Below, one piece after another: positions 23,691-36,462 of a stretch of 64,000 bases of DNA; within the stretch, counting starts at the first letter, position 1, and every line of letters starts with the position of its first letter. The notes under the pieces were generated by a model. It did not search any database. It had not been told where the DNA came from and was given only the letters and a program-made list of their open reading frames with translations. Position numbers and translations under genes: made by a program. Location: the NCBI GenBank assembly GCA_009809945.1, contig WTPW01000082.1:457393-521392 (forward strand), in the 5' to 3' direction. The stretch is from Gigaspora margarita (taxonomy: Eukaryota > Glomeromycota > Glomeromycetes > Diversisporales > Gigasporaceae).

Positions 23691-23831
23691 TTTTGTTATA
23701 TAAAAATCTATTAACTACAAAGTTTTTATAGGTCAGTATTTTGGAGAAGCTTTGGCCCAAAGGATCATTGAAAAGAATTAACTAGTGATAATCTTAATAG
23801 TAATTTTTAAAATTACTAAGTAAAATTTTTT

Positions 23832-24168
23832 TAATATTTGATAACTTTTGATCTACTAACCTATTTTGAATGATTTAACTACCAAAATGCTCAACTCATT
23901 GAGACAATTCTAATGAGCCCAAAACTATTAAATTCTAATTACAGGATCCAAAGATCAACAAAAATTTGTATCTTATAGACAATTATATAGTATATAAACT
24001 CCAATTTAATTATTAATTGTTTATAGAATACAAATCTTTGTTGATCTTGGGTTCCTGTAATTAGAATTTGATATTTTTGGGCTTGTTAGAATGATCTCAC
24101 TCAGACAAACATTTTAGTAGTCAAATTATTAAGAATGGACTAGTGGATCAAAAGTTATTCAATATTAA
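23832..24168. repeat. Dyad palindrome family, copy C (long arms)
   Basis: Left arm 23832-23967 and right arm about 24027-24168 are inverted copies: GATCTACTAACC, ACTACCAAAATGCTC, TCATTGAGAC, GGATCCAAAGATC and their counterparts. Arms are about 140 bases with a short centre near 23999. Here each arm itself contains the TCATTGAGAC centre seen once in the shorter copies. Confidence 0.75.
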
Positions 24169-24175
24169 AAATTAT

Positions 24176-24789
24176 TTTTTTTTTGTATTTTACAACTGAG
24201 ACCTTGTCTTGATTTTTTATTAAGTTGTTATGGACGTAATATTTGTTACATGAATGAGGATACCACTAGCCACATATGCACTTTTGGTGCTTAATTTAAG
24301 TGGTCTGCCCGAAGGTTCCACACTAGCTACCATACCTACAACCCAACTACGGAAATTGTATATTTAAACCCTCTGGTCCACGATTCTCCTATTACTATCT
24401 AATGCACTATGTATATATAGTATTGTAGGGCCCAACCCTTTTTATAAATGTTTGACTTAGACTACTTTATCCATGGCCTAGAGTTGGTAAGTAGGACATA
24501 AGTCCTACTAGTCTTATTTGTCCAAGTTTTAATCCTGGACTTTCTGTACCTACTTAACTGAAACTGGCCACGGTCCACCAGAAAATACCGGCAGGAGTTT
24601 GTGACATGATCTTCACTATGTCTTGTGACTTCAGTTACCCAAATTGTAGATCCAAACTAACAGGTTCGGTCTTGTAGAGTTTGTTACACCAATTATTAAA
24701 ATTTGCATTCACCGTCCACAGGACTTGAACTAGCAATCTTGCGATTTGTGACCTTGGAGCATAACCACTATGCTATTGGACCTGAGGTC
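24176..24789 (-). mobile_element. tRNA-derived SINE with 17-bp target duplication
   Basis: On the minus strand the element starts with a tRNA-like head: A box TAGCATAGTGG (24767-24777) followed by GTTATGC, and B box AGTTCAAGTCC (24721-24731). It ends in an A-rich tail seen as poly-T at 24175-24184. The flanks tcaatattaaaaattat at 24159-24175 and 24790-24806 are identical, a 17-bp target duplication. The body of about 540 bases is long for a SINE and is GC-richer than the neighbourhood. RNA polymerase III transcription and LINE-dependent movement are known for the class. No partner LINE was seen in the window. Confidence 0.85.
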
Positions 24790-25199
24790 TCAATATTAAA
24801 AATTATATATATATTATATATATATAATATATATATAACCTGATAATTGCTCTACTCCCACCTTCTAAAAAATTAGCTGATAAATAGCACTCCTCTAAGA
24901 ATGCTACAAAGCAAACTTTATAATTTGAAATTTATAATAAAACTATCTAACAACTTTATAGTTATTTTAGCAAATTATATTTACAATTGCTACTTTTGAA
25001 ATAGTTCAAAATAGTTTAAATTAACTAATTAAGATATTTTACAAGTTACTAGCTCAATAGTTTTCATTAAGTAATATAATTAATAATATTTATTAATTAT
25101 TAATTCTGTAATTAATATACTATTAGAAGATTGTATCTAAATGTCATAAAACTGCACAACAATTTTATAATAATATCGATCAAAATGTTTTATTTGCAA

Positions 25200-25650
25200 T
25201 ACATTTTTTAGTTAATATTCTTTTACAGTTTTGTTGCTTTTTTTTTAATTTTTAAAGCTGATTATATTTCAGTTTCAGAGGTTACTATACAATTATTAAA
25301 TCTATTGCAACTAATTATTGGTAAAAAATAAGCAGCCTACTTTGAAACTATACTATTACAGTTTATGCATCAAAAAAATATTTCTTTTAATAATATTCTT
25401 TTATTTATACATGAATTTGCTATAAATACTATAACAAATATTAAGCTTTACTTTTTAGATTATAAATTTATTTAAAATTTTAATTCAAAACAATTATCTA
25501 CTAATTGTTATTTAATTTTAGTCTATAGAAATTATAAAATTACTAAAATCAAAAATTTTATAGAACTTAAAAAACCTAAAAATAGTAAAAATTTTATTAA
25601 AATAAAAAATTATAATAAAGGAAATATTTATTTATTATTATTATTATATT
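25200..25650 (+). pseudogene. Coding-like AT-rich remnant, unidentified
   Basis: From about 25255 to 25470 one phase reads as Leu/Ile/Asn-rich protein with a single internal stop in some 70 codons, better than chance for such AT-rich DNA. No motif was recognised. It could be a decayed transposase. Low confidence. Confidence 0.2.
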
Positions 25651-25682
25651 AAAACAAGATTATAAAAAAAAAGAGTTATATG

Positions 25683-26545
25683 TAGTGTTCCTATGAACCA
25701 GTTCAATGAACATGTTCAAAGCTACAAATAAAGAAGAAAACATATAATTGCAAAGATAAAAATATTTATATCTCATGATCTACTGGGCCAAATTTAACGT
25801 ATTAACCACTATTTTGATTGCAAGATACTCCTCTACAACCTTTATTAGAAGTTGAAAAAAGGTTTACTTAGTAAAGAAAAATGTTTTAGTGAAAACTCCA
25901 AATTTAAAAATTTTACTATCATAATAAAATTTTTGAATGCCATCTAAAAAAATTTCTTTACTAAGTAAACCTTTTTTCAACTTCTAATAAAGATTGTAGA
26001 GGAGTATCTTGCAATTAAAATGGTGGTTAAAATGTTAAAATCGGCCCAGTAGATCGTGAGATATAAGTATTTTTATCTTTGCAATTATATGCTTTCTTCT
26101 TTATTTATATTATAAATTAAGAAGAAAGAAGAAAAAAGCATATAATTGTGAAAATAAAATACTTTTATCTCATGATCTACTAGGCTGATTTTAACATTTT
26201 AACTACCATTTTGATTGCAAGATACTCCTCTACAATCTTTATTAGAAGTTGAAAAAGGTTTACTTAGTAAAGAAAAATTTTTTAGTTGCCATTCAAAAAT
26301 TTTATTATGATAGTAAAATTTTTGAATTTGGAGTTTTCAACTAAAACATTTTTTTTCTAAGTAAACCTTTTTTCAACTTCTAATAAAGGTTGTAGAGGAG
26401 TATCTTGCAATCAAAATGGTAGTTAAAACATTAAATTTGGCCCAGTAGATCATGAGATATAAGTATTTTTATCTTTGTGATTATATGCTTTCTTCTTTAT
26501 TTGCGGCTTTGAACATGTTTATTGAACCAGTTCATAAGAACACTA
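25683..26545. mobile_element. hAT-like element made of two tandem palindromes, 863 bp
   Basis: Ends TAGTGTTCCTATGAACC and inverted TAGTGTTCTTATGAACT are flanked by gttatatg and gttatata (7/8). Terminal arms of 80 or more bases match. Inside are two successive large palindromes (about 25735-26100 and 26112-26500), each with TCATGATCTACTGGG at its edges and GATACTCCTCTACA further in. The element is thus largely self-complementary at two levels. It encodes nothing. Confidence 0.8.
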
Positions 26546-26884
26546 GTTATATAGATACTTGCTAAGAACCAGGCTTAACAACATTAATCTAAACAGGATA
26601 ACCTATTGATTATTAAAAATAGACAATATAATGTATCAGATTGGTTAATTCTTTTATTAAAAATGGTCTGGTTGGTAACCTGAAAATAGGTAGGTGATTT
26701 AGTATTTAAATTTATACCAAGTTCAATATGATATTATGGCATTACATATATATTATTTATGCCAACTAGATGCTATGCCATAATTAAATTTACTATATAG
26801 TAAAAATACCGTAATATAATGATGTAATTCAGTAATTTTACTACCAACTATAGATATTGCTTACAACTATAGTCAGGTTAGAGC

Positions 26885-27030
26885 TGTGTCATTAATCACC
26901 TGATTATTTTTTATCATAGGCCTACTCCCCCTCCCTTTTCTTTAATATATATATAGTTAGCTTCTTATATATAATTTCAACTTTTTTTGCCCCCTCCCCC
27001 CTAAAAAATCACCTGATTTTTGTCACTCCC
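26885..27030 (+). repeat. 150-bp repeat R, copy 2
   Basis: Matches 21192-21343 over its full length, including TCATTAATCACCTGATTA at the left and TCACCTGATTTTTGTCACTC at the right. No target duplication was recognised at either copy. Confidence 0.65.
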
Positions 27031-28569
27031 CTTATTTCTAAAGTAGGAAATAGTGGTTATTCTTTATTTATTATGACGTCTTAACAAAATTTTGATCCAA
27101 AACACTTTCTTTAATAATATTTTTATGTCATACTAAAAGATATTTGCACATTGTATTAAAGAACTTAATAACCTTTTATCCTTAATATGGGATATTATAG
27201 CAGAATTATAAAAATCCTTTTCCTAAATAAATTTCACAAACGTTACTTAAAATATTATGTGGCAGCTAAGAAATTGTAAAAACTATGCCTAAATAAAATT
27301 TAAAATGCACCAGAAAAATAAAAAATATATATATAAAAACTTCTGTTATGCCCTGCTCTTGTGCTAGTACTTGTGCTGGCAACTTGTGACCAGCATTATG
27401 TGCCTAGCAGCTTGTGTCTTTTGCCCAGTCACCATCCACCATATTTTTCTGTATTAGAGTCCTATAGCTAACAATAGTGTGCATGAATATGCTTATCAAC
27501 ATTATTTATTGTTATTTTACATTATGTCAATATAATTCCATTATTTATTTATTTATTTATCTATTTATTGCACAGATATTATGTGACAATATGCATGAAT
27601 TTATATAAAAGCACACAATATTGATTGGACCTGTATTAATTATTTTTAAATGAAAAAAAAATTTGTTAACCAATAAAATCTTATTAAGTTTGGTATATTT
27701 AACATTATTATTTGCTGAGATTAAATCTTATTTGATCAGATATATTTAAAAATTGTTATTTGCTGGACGAAATATTATTATATTATTTGTTGAGTAAAGA
27801 CATTATTAGATCAAATAGAGTGTTACATATTAAACTAGTTTTTTTTTTTTATTTGATTTTTGAATAGATATCTAATTAATAAAAGGTTTGTCACAAATAA
27901 TAAGAGCTAATGGTATATCATATTAGCTATTAGTTTTGACTCCAGAATCAACCCATTATTATTGCTCGTCTCATCGTGTGCCTCTTCCTCGTACACAACA
28001 GTTGTGACCAACCTTTCTACCTATAGTCATGTCCTTCTATGCAAAATGATATAATACAGTGCAGGATAGGATTGTGAAACAAGCCACAGGATATCATGTG
28101 AGCAGATCTTTTCGAGTATAGTACTTTGATCTCTTTGTTTATTTCTTTTCCCATTTTTTTGCGAAAGTTTAGTGACTCTGAGTAATGTATTGCCTCTTTT
28201 TCTTACTTCTCTTCTTCCTTTTCCTTTTTTGGGCATAGTGGGAGAATAGCTGGACACAAAATTGAGCAAAAAATCCAAAGAACAAAGAGATTAATGCAGA
28301 TCATCAGGTTACTCAAATACCATTTCATCTGTGATCGGCCATTACATAGAAAGTCCAGTGACTCACAATAAATACCCACCTTGTGACTTCGTTCACAAGT
28401 GGATTATTATTATTGCTTATTTCATCATGTGCCCTTTCCTCACACACAACAGTCGTGATCAACCTTTCTACCTACAGTCATGTCCTTCTATTCAAAATGA
28501 CGTAATACAGTATAGGACTTTGGCAAGGATCATTTCTATCTTGAATATAGAAAAACCTGTATATTACTA

Positions 28570-29590
28570 CTTCCTTTTCTTTTTTTTCAATACTTACACG
28601 TGGTATGGGTGTATGCACCTGCTTCACTGTACATGCCCGTGTATATACAACTACTTCTAGAAACATCATACTTGCCTGTAACATATCTCATATGACATGC
28701 AGCAAAACCTTCTTAGCTTTTCAGGATCTTTTTAAGCCTAGTTTAGCTTGAGAGTGGTGTGGGTATACACATCTGCCTCAATCTATACACACCTATGAAC
28801 ACACATGTTATGTACTTCTATGTATTATGTGGTGTAGGGTGTTCCTACTGCCTCACTTATATCCACATATGAACATATGCATTTGTATGTCCTGTTTATA
28901 CACCTATGTGAATTTGCGCATCCATTTTCATTTTTTCTCTTTTTCTTCTTTTCTCTTTTTCTTTTTTTTTTATTCAGTATATACTATACCATTACTTAAC
29001 TATTAAGAGCGATATGGGTGTATATACCCACTTTACTCTATACCCACATGTAATATATGCATTCCTATATTTATTCATACCCCTAAATCAACATGCACAT
29101 TCATTTTTCTTCTCACAAATGCTCAGTACTGTATACTTATATACCACTACCTCAATCTTAATTTGAGAATGGTGTGGGGTGTACACACCTGCCTTATCTA
29201 TACACTAAATTTTCTTAACCAAAACTCTAATTAAAAGGCAGTGTGGGGTATCACACCCATACTATTTTTATATACTCATATACTATTTCCTTTAGCCTTA
29301 ATTTGAGTATGGTATGTGGTGTACACAGCCATCTCACTCACACTCATACACATGAACATATGTGTTTGTGTACTTTTTTTTTTCCCAACATGTATATGCA
29401 CTTTATCTCTTTTTTTTTTTTTTTTTTTACACAATACCCTGTACTATATACTCACATACTATTACCTTTAACCTTACTTTTAGAGCAGTGTGAGGTGTAC
29501 ACAGCCACTTCACTCACACTCATATATATGGCCATATGCATTCGTGTGCCTTATTTTTTTCTAATATGCACATGCGCTTCATTTTTTTTT
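28570..29590 (+). repeat. Degenerate long-unit tandem array (about 200-240 bp)
   Basis: About five units share the order: CAGTATATACT-like word, CCATTACTT/ACTACCT, AGTGTGGGGTGTACACA, CACTCACACTCATA, ATATGCATTCGTGTG, poly-T/C. The GTGTACACA cores recur near 28755, 29015, 29175, 29318 and 29494. Runs of pure T separate units. Confidence 0.65.
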
Positions 29591-30619
29591 GAATGAGTTT
29601 GTTTTGACTCCAATTCCATCAATATTTCACCTTCTTTATTCTTTTGGCATTTTCCAATATTGCAGATTCTTTATAATATTAGAATACCTTCTTTTCATTC
29701 TTTTTAACTCCGATTTCATGATCTGCAATTTTTTATGTTATTTATTCTATCGGCCTTACCTATCTTTGATGCATAATCCAAAGTTGGTGCTGAAATATTT
29801 CGTGCTAATCGAAAGCTTCAGGTTTGGATTATAACTTCCAAACCCTTATCCAAAATTGAAAACCTACCTAAATGCAGGCTTCTTTTTTTTAAAAAAATTA
29901 TTTTTTTCCTAAAACCAGTCAATGTCTTAAATGCAATAATATAATTTCTTCAGCATTTATAATCCATTAGAAAGAATCTATTCCATTACCCCTTCCTATC
30001 TCTGGGTTCTAAGTTGGAGCATTCTTATGCAATAGTCAATATCTTATTTCTACTTGTCCATCTCATTGCTTTATCTAAGTCATATAATAGACACTACCTG
30101 TTGAATTTCAATGTACACATCCCCTCTATTCAGATGTCTTTCAAAACTATTCCAACTATTGATTCCAATTTTCTTCCAATGCCAATTCCATAATAATACC
30201 CCAGATAGCTTTCCAAATTCCTATCTTATTATCTGCATTAGCAGACTTCAGATAGTATATAAATGCTTATACTTATCAACTTCAACTCCAATTTTTAAAT
30301 AGTATTAATATTTAACTTGGTACCTTCTGTTGGAAATGTTCATATCTGCTAATTTTGGTAAGAAGTGAATGTCTTGTTTCTATTAATTTTTAACTCTTTT
30401 TATACCAAATAATGCCTAATGCTCATCTTCTTCATAATTACGTCTATTTTTTCATTGCCATTGCCTTTTTCGATTCCCAAACAACCCGAATGCACTCTTT
30501 TTTTTTGCAGTCCTGTGTCATTCAATACCAATACTATTATATTGTATATTAGAAACACTGTTGTTATAGTGTTTCTCAGGCTATCGTGCACATCTGGCTC
30601 TATCTATACTTCACACCTG

Positions 30620-31700
30620 CTTGGCTTCCAATGTGAAGTTCTTGCAAAGTGCATCTGTTAACTTTCCTTCTTTGATCTGAGTTTATTTGAACTAAACACA
30701 GAAAGTTTTGCAAAGTGCATTAGCTAACACTTTCTTTCTTCTGATCCAGGTATATTCTGACAAAGATCCAGAGAAGTTAGTGCAATGTTCATGCAAAGCA
30801 TATCAGCTATGCTTTTCCTTCTCTATTTCGAGTTATCAAATCAAAGATTCAAATATCTTAGTGATATATTTGTGAAGTGCATCATGCATTTTCTCCTTCC
30901 AATCCAGGACTACTCTTACTAAATTTCAGAAAAGTCAATGTAGTGTTCATGCAAAGTGCATAAGCTAATGCCTTTACCACTCTGTTCCTAAACGATTGCC
31001 TTCTGCATTCAAATATGTTAGCATAATATTCTTGCAAAGTACATCTGCTAATGCTTTTTCTACTTCAGATCCACAATAAAATATCACCAAACTATTTCTA
31101 CCAAGCATCAGAAAAGTTAACTTCTTCTACTTCATTTGTTTATTTGATCAAATTTATGATTTTTTAGCAATATATTCTCGTAAAGTGCGTCAGCTAATGT
31201 ACTTCCTCCCTCTGATCTAAAATTATTCCTACTAAGATTTGGGGAAGTTAACATAGTGTTCTTTTGCTAATGCTTTTCCTACTTCACTTATAAATAATTA
31301 TCAAGATCCAGAGAAGTCAGCATAGCATTCTTGCAAAGTGCATTATTATTTGCTTTTCCTTCTTCTACTCTATATATTCTTGTGAAGTGCATTAGCTAAT
31401 TTTCTCCTTCTGATCCAAGATCACTTTTACTAAGATACAAGGAAATCAATGTAGTGTTCTTTAGCCAATGCTTTACCTACTTGCTCTTTAACAATTTGTC
31501 TTCAAGATTCAAAATTTCAATGCAATGCTCTTGCATATACAATCTGCTAATGCTTCTTCTACTTCAGGTTCACAATACAAGATCCAGAGAGTCAGCCTAG
31601 TGTTCTTGCAAAGTGCATCAGTTATTTCTATTCCTTCTTTTGGCCCTAGAAATTTATTGCAAGGACCTAAATTCTTCAATGTGTGTTCACGCAACAAACC
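30620..31700 (+). repeat. Tandem array with TTCTTGCAAAGTGCAT units
   Basis: Around ten degenerate units of about 100-130 bp each contain TTCTTGCAAAGTGCATC, AGCTAATGCTTTTCC, CTTCTGATCCA and AAGATCCAGAGAAGT. Open frames on both strands here are by-products of the repeat. Confidence 0.7.
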
Positions 31701-32086
31701 ACAGTTAGCAGTATTACTTTAACAGTATTTTTCTGGTTCAAGTCCAATTTGCATCTCATATAGGAAAACCAATATCTGTGGAGCTTCAAACTTATGATCT
31801 GGTTTACTCTACAATATTGGTATAATAATCCACAGCTTACGAGTGCATATGAAATAATTTTTTTTTTGCTGAAAGTTATTAACTATGATATAGTGTGTGA
31901 AAATTTCTTGAAAACTTTAAATTTTTTCTTTCTTCTTGATAAAAAAGGAACTGGCTTGTTCTTGCAATAGAGCTAAACACAATGTTGAGCAAAAAATTCA
32001 AAGAACAAAGAAATCGATACAGATCATTAGGTTACTCAAATACTATTTCATCAGTGATCTGCTATCACATAGAAAGTTCAGTAACT

Positions 32087-32264
32087 AGGACCCTGAAATA
32101 TATATAGATAGATCAGGTATTGGTTTGCTTATTTTTGGGGTTTTTATACAAATCTTTTCTATTTTTAGTAATTTTTGCTTATTTTTGAGGTTTTTTCTGC
32201 AAATCTTTCTATTTTTAGTAATTTTGTAATTAACCTGACCTATTTATATATATTTTGGGGTCCT
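32087..32264. mobile_element. MITE with a paralogous empty site, 178 bp
   Basis: TIRs AGGACCCTGAAATATATA and inverted AGGACCCCAAAATATATA. Flanks agtaact (32080-32086) and agtgact (32265-32271) give a 7-bp duplication. The related module at 28360 reads straight through (CCAGTGACTCAC) without the element, so it is an empty site. The interior holds two tandem units of about 50 bp (TGCTTATTTTTGGGGTTTTT type). Confidence 0.8.
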
Positions 32265-32339
32265 AGTGACTCACAATAAATATCACCTTGTGACTTTGTT
32301 CACAAGCAGATCAATTATAATTGAGGATTATCAAAAAAA

Positions 32340-33636
32340 TTTTGTACTAAAATTTATTACAGTGCAAATTTTCATAAGAATGGACTTTTAACTAACCTTG
32401 CATTTATAATTAAATGCATGGAAAATTATGGTTTATAGATATTTAATTATAAGCCTAATATATGTTAAAAGCATCAGTTTTTTAAAAATTTGCTTCTGAA
32501 TTTATTCTTGAAGTTGTCAACTCATAATAAACCTATCATTCCCTTCTAAACAGCTAAATATTTTAACAAACTTTATGATGCTTAATACTTTAGTCAGTTA
32601 CATATAGAGTATCACTATAGATAGGTGGTAAAATTCAAAAAAGAAAATTGCAACAATATCACTTGATTATAATTATTATTTTAATTTCTTTTTTGAATTT
32701 CACCATTCTTTTCTTGTTATTATATAAGACCCATACATATGATATTACATTCGTCATACTGTAGTGGTCTGTCAACTAAGTAAAATCAAAACAATATATA
32801 GTATCATATAAAAATTTGATATAAAATTTTTTATAAAATCTTTATTATTATAGTATTTATTAATATTTTAATAGGTAACAATGATTTAGATGCTTTTCAA
32901 GGAATTCTGGAGATGGATAATTTTGGAGTTTATGTTGTTAACTGTTTAATTTAGCCACAGGGTCTTTACAACTAAAAAGTAAAATCCTAAAATTTAAACA
33001 AATTGATAGAAGGTCTTTACAATCCAAAAATCAACTATCAGTTTAAATTTTATCCATTTTATCCAATGATAAATATAGATAAAATAATTAGAACAAAACA
33101 TTTGGTTTTCATATATAATATAAAAAATGGCTCTGTAACTTTTTCATTAGAATAGAAAGAGTCAATTGACATTAAAATTTTCTGCTAAAAAGAAATAATT
33201 TAATCTGTGTATCTAAAAAAATACACTAATTATATATATATATTACTAATTAATCATACAGTACTACTAAAAAATTGCTATAAGCTAGAGTTGGGTACCA
33301 AAACCTTTTTTGCTAAACCTGAAAGTTTTGGGTTTTGATTATAGCTTCCAAAACCTTATTAGAAACACCAAAATCTTGTCCAAAGCCCAAAACCTTATCT
33401 GAAACCCAAAACTATTTAAAATTAAATTTTATAAAAAATGGTATTGTAGATTGTGCTAGTATGCTAGTACATAAATATTTGAGTCCTACCAAGAGAAAAC
33501 ATATATATATATAGATTATATTTAAGTTTTTCTATTTTTTCATATTACTTAGAAATTAAAAAACTCAATTTTTAAGAATTGCAACTTTAGCAGTTAAAAT
33601 TTGGCAACAAATAATTAAAATTTTAGATATTGCAGT
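32340..33636. other. AT-rich stretch, nothing recognised
   Basis: No frame, tandem array or element end is convincing. An inverted AAATTCAAAAAAGAAA / TTTCTTTTTTGAATTT pair surrounds 32632-32702 and could be a small foldback. Confidence 0.4.
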
Positions 33637-33888
33637 TAGGGTTCTACAATTTTATTTAATTTGATTTGATTTGATCAAATATTTGATCTCAAATACAAAA
33701 TTTTTAAATCAAATCAAAAATTTTTGATTTAATTTAAAAAATTTATAAGTAAAATTTTAAAAATTTCAAATCAAATCAAATTCAAATATAGAACTTTTAA
33801 TTCAAATCAAATTCAAATCAAGGCTTATTTGATTGATCAAATTCAAATATGTCTAATATTTGATTTGATTCAAGTTTGAAGAACTCTA
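33637..33888. mobile_element. hAT-like MITE rich in CAAATCAAAT repeats, 252 bp
   Basis: Ends TAGGGTTCTAC and inverted TAGAGTTCTTC. Flanks attgcagt (33629-33636) and atttcagt (33889-33896), 7/8. The interior is a dense set of direct and inverted AAATCAAATT words, typical of subterminal binding sites in hAT elements. Confidence 0.7.
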
Positions 33889-34059
33889 ATTTCAGTACAG
33901 TTAAAAAAAAATATAATCATTCTAAAAAAGAGTCAGGGATATATTTATAGCTTAATTTAGAGAATATTATTTACAAAAAAACCATTTAATGCATTATTTT
34001 CACAAATATTGAGTAGCTTTAGATAAGTTTATATTATATATATTGAGAAATTTTCCTTA

Positions 34060-36462
34060 CCATATATGTCTGAAAATAAGCTACCTTTTTTGGCCAAAAA
34101 ATTACACAAAAAAATGTGGGGTAGCTTATTTTCGAAATCTTGAGTTTTTTGAAAATTGAAAAACGTACTAATAAAAAGTTGTTTAAATAATACTTAATTT
34201 TTAATATGAGTATATTTTGATGTCCTGAACAAGTTTACTTAATGGCACTTTTGAGGTTTATCTAGTAAAATTTAGACTTTTATATGTAGCAACTGCTAAT
34301 AGATTTTTTAAGATTTTTAAAAAAAATCAGGTGTAGCTTATTTTAGGTAGTAGCTAGGGGTTAGTAAAATTACGGGGGGACAACTTATTATAATATATAG
34401 TCAATAAAGATGTCTTAACGATTTTGTATAACAATCATCCAGACTTGTAATCAAAAAAATTCGCAACGCTATGCTAATAAACTTTTGACAGTATTAATTA
34501 GTCACTAATTCAAGACATGTTGTTACCATACTCGATTTATGTTGCCTGGTAAGTTTATACAAATATTGAGCATATTTTTACATTCGCAAAGATCAAATAC
34601 TGATTATCTAAAAATAATTGAAATCATTGAGAATTAAAATTGCTTTATTATTGAATTTACTACTATACCATACTAATTTAAAGAATCGGTATCAAAACCA
34701 AAACATCTGATATATTGTAGAAGAGGATTTCTATTGCAACCTAGAAAATTTCAAGCATAATGGTATGCATCTTGGGTTTAAAGAAAAGTTATGGCTAATA
34801 AAATTATTAATAAGATATGTATATATATATTTAAACTTTTAGTGCATCATACTCATTCTATTTAATTATTTATTTTTGTTTTAAAATCATATATTTTAGA
34901 ACTTATTGAAATGCAATCTACTGTATCAGCATATAGTCATAAAAAATATTAGCCAAAAAGCAATTTCTAAAGGTCATAGCACAACCCTACCCATATGTCT
35001 CAAGTATAATCAAATCAAATTTTAATGTAAATGGCCTTTTTAACCAAACCTGTTCAATCAAAACTTTATATTTTTTCTTCTTCTACTGCATCTCCAAAGT
35101 CACGGCATGTGCAAATCATTGAGGAACATCCTCTTAACTATCGCCTTGAAATTTTATTTCCTACTCTTTTATTGCCTCAACAAAAAACAAGTTTTTAAAA
35201 GAAGCCTTTTATTATAAAGCAGACATTTCTTTATCTTACTTTATTGAATGTTCTTTTATACAAGATTATTTACAAAAAGTTAAGAGAAATCAGAAAATAT
35301 AAGTGCATTAAATATTATTTGTTAGTTTATATAGAGTTATTTTTCATTTTAAACAATTTATATAGAGTTAATTATTTATAGTTGTAAAACAAAAAATTAT
35401 TTAAATGGATTATAAGGATATGCTAGGTTTTTTGAGTTTCAAATAAGTTTGAATTAAATTTTTTTCATATTTTAAATGTGATAAATGTCTTAACTAGTTT
35501 TTAAACATATACTTGAATTCTTATAATATAATAAACTGCTATTCTATAAAATTTTGAAATTACTATATTTTATACTATTTGATGTTTATTTCTTTTTGTT
35601 TTTACAACCATTCAAAAGTTTTTTTTAACCAGTAATTATTTGAAGTTATGTTGAATATTGGAGTCAATATTATTAACTACAAATTCATTTGGATGCTAAT
35701 TTGTGCCCAGGGAAAAGTAAGAAGATCCTTTACTATGATATAAGATAATAAATATACAATCAATTGCTAATAAATCACATAATAAAATATTTTAAATGCA
35801 TATGTTTAACAAATCTTAAAATATTTCTACCCCAATCAACAACCATCTCATTATCTGTGTAAATCAATAACTCTGCAAAGTTTTCTATTTTTTATAAACA
35901 AATTTCCAGTTGCATGATGCTACCATTCATGAATAGTGTGTTTTAAAAGCACATTAGCTCCAGAAATTATTGAAATCTTCAATTTGGATGTTCAACTGAA
36001 AACTGGCATTACACTTCACAAGAAAAAGATGTGTAGCAGGCTTAAAAGTAATTTACTATGTACAAGACGATGTGGGTACGTTCTACATAGTTAATTAAAA
36101 TTGTTAGGCTTCAAGTTATATATATGATTTCTTATCTTCATTTCTTTCATCTTACAATAATCGAGTGTAAATATATGATTCAGTTTTTTTAACAATAAAA
36201 GAACAGCTATAAAATTTCTTTATTATTAATTACTTACCTTTGTCTATTTCGAGTTTCAAAAAAAAGAGAACTCAGTTAACACATTATTTTTAAAAAAATT
36301 AATAATTAAGACTTTGGCTAGTTGAACATGATATATATGAATTTTATATGATTTTCATAGAAAATGACAATTTTTGTATTACAATTAAACTTGTGTAATA
36401 TTTGAGTTGGCCTCTGTAATTTTACTAACCCTAGGTAGTAGCTTATTTTCAGAAATATACGG
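34060..36462. mobile_element. TA-flanked TIR element, about 2.4 kb, with coding-like scraps
   Basis: Left CCATATATGTCTGAAAATAA and right inverted CCGTATATTTCTGAAAATAA are both followed by GCTAC and bordered by TA. A second, internal copy of the terminal region (AGCTTATTTTAGGTAGTAGC) lies at 34330-34370. 35040-35290 reads as protein in the plus strand with one phase change. The structure fits a decayed mariner/pogo-type element, but the protein family was not recognised. Confidence 0.6.
35040..35300 (+). pseudogene. Coding-like fragment inside the 2.4-kb TIR element
   Basis: About 50 codons read without a stop (Ser/Lys/Leu-rich, containing RHVQIIEEHPLNYRLE), followed after a phase shift by another 33 (containing ADISLSYFIE). 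GC content is slightly higher than its neighbours. Position inside a TIR pair suggests a transposase relic; this is inference only. Confidence 0.3.

Larger units (their letters stand above)
27930..32340. repeat. Composite tandem-repeat island
   Basis: The island has a modular layout. Module 1 (ATTATTATTGCT through CTACAGTCATGTCCTTCTAT) occurs at about 27950-28075 and 28405-28525. Module 2 (TTGAGCAAAAAATCCAAAG through ACTTCGTTCACAAG) occurs at about 28258-28400 and 31982-32310. Between them lie two tandem arrays, listed separately. Several short frames run across it on both strands but they follow the repeat periods and are not credible genes. Composition is T/C-rich on the plus strand and differs clearly from the flanks. 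Confidence 0.7.

Noticed and set aside
28027-28684. Several 60-110-codon frames on both strands
   Set aside because: They overlap each other in antisense and follow duplicated repeat modules rather than any protein family.
31736-31746. GGTTCAAGTCC resembling a tRNA B box
   Set aside because: No A box at the right distance and no cloverleaf could be drawn.
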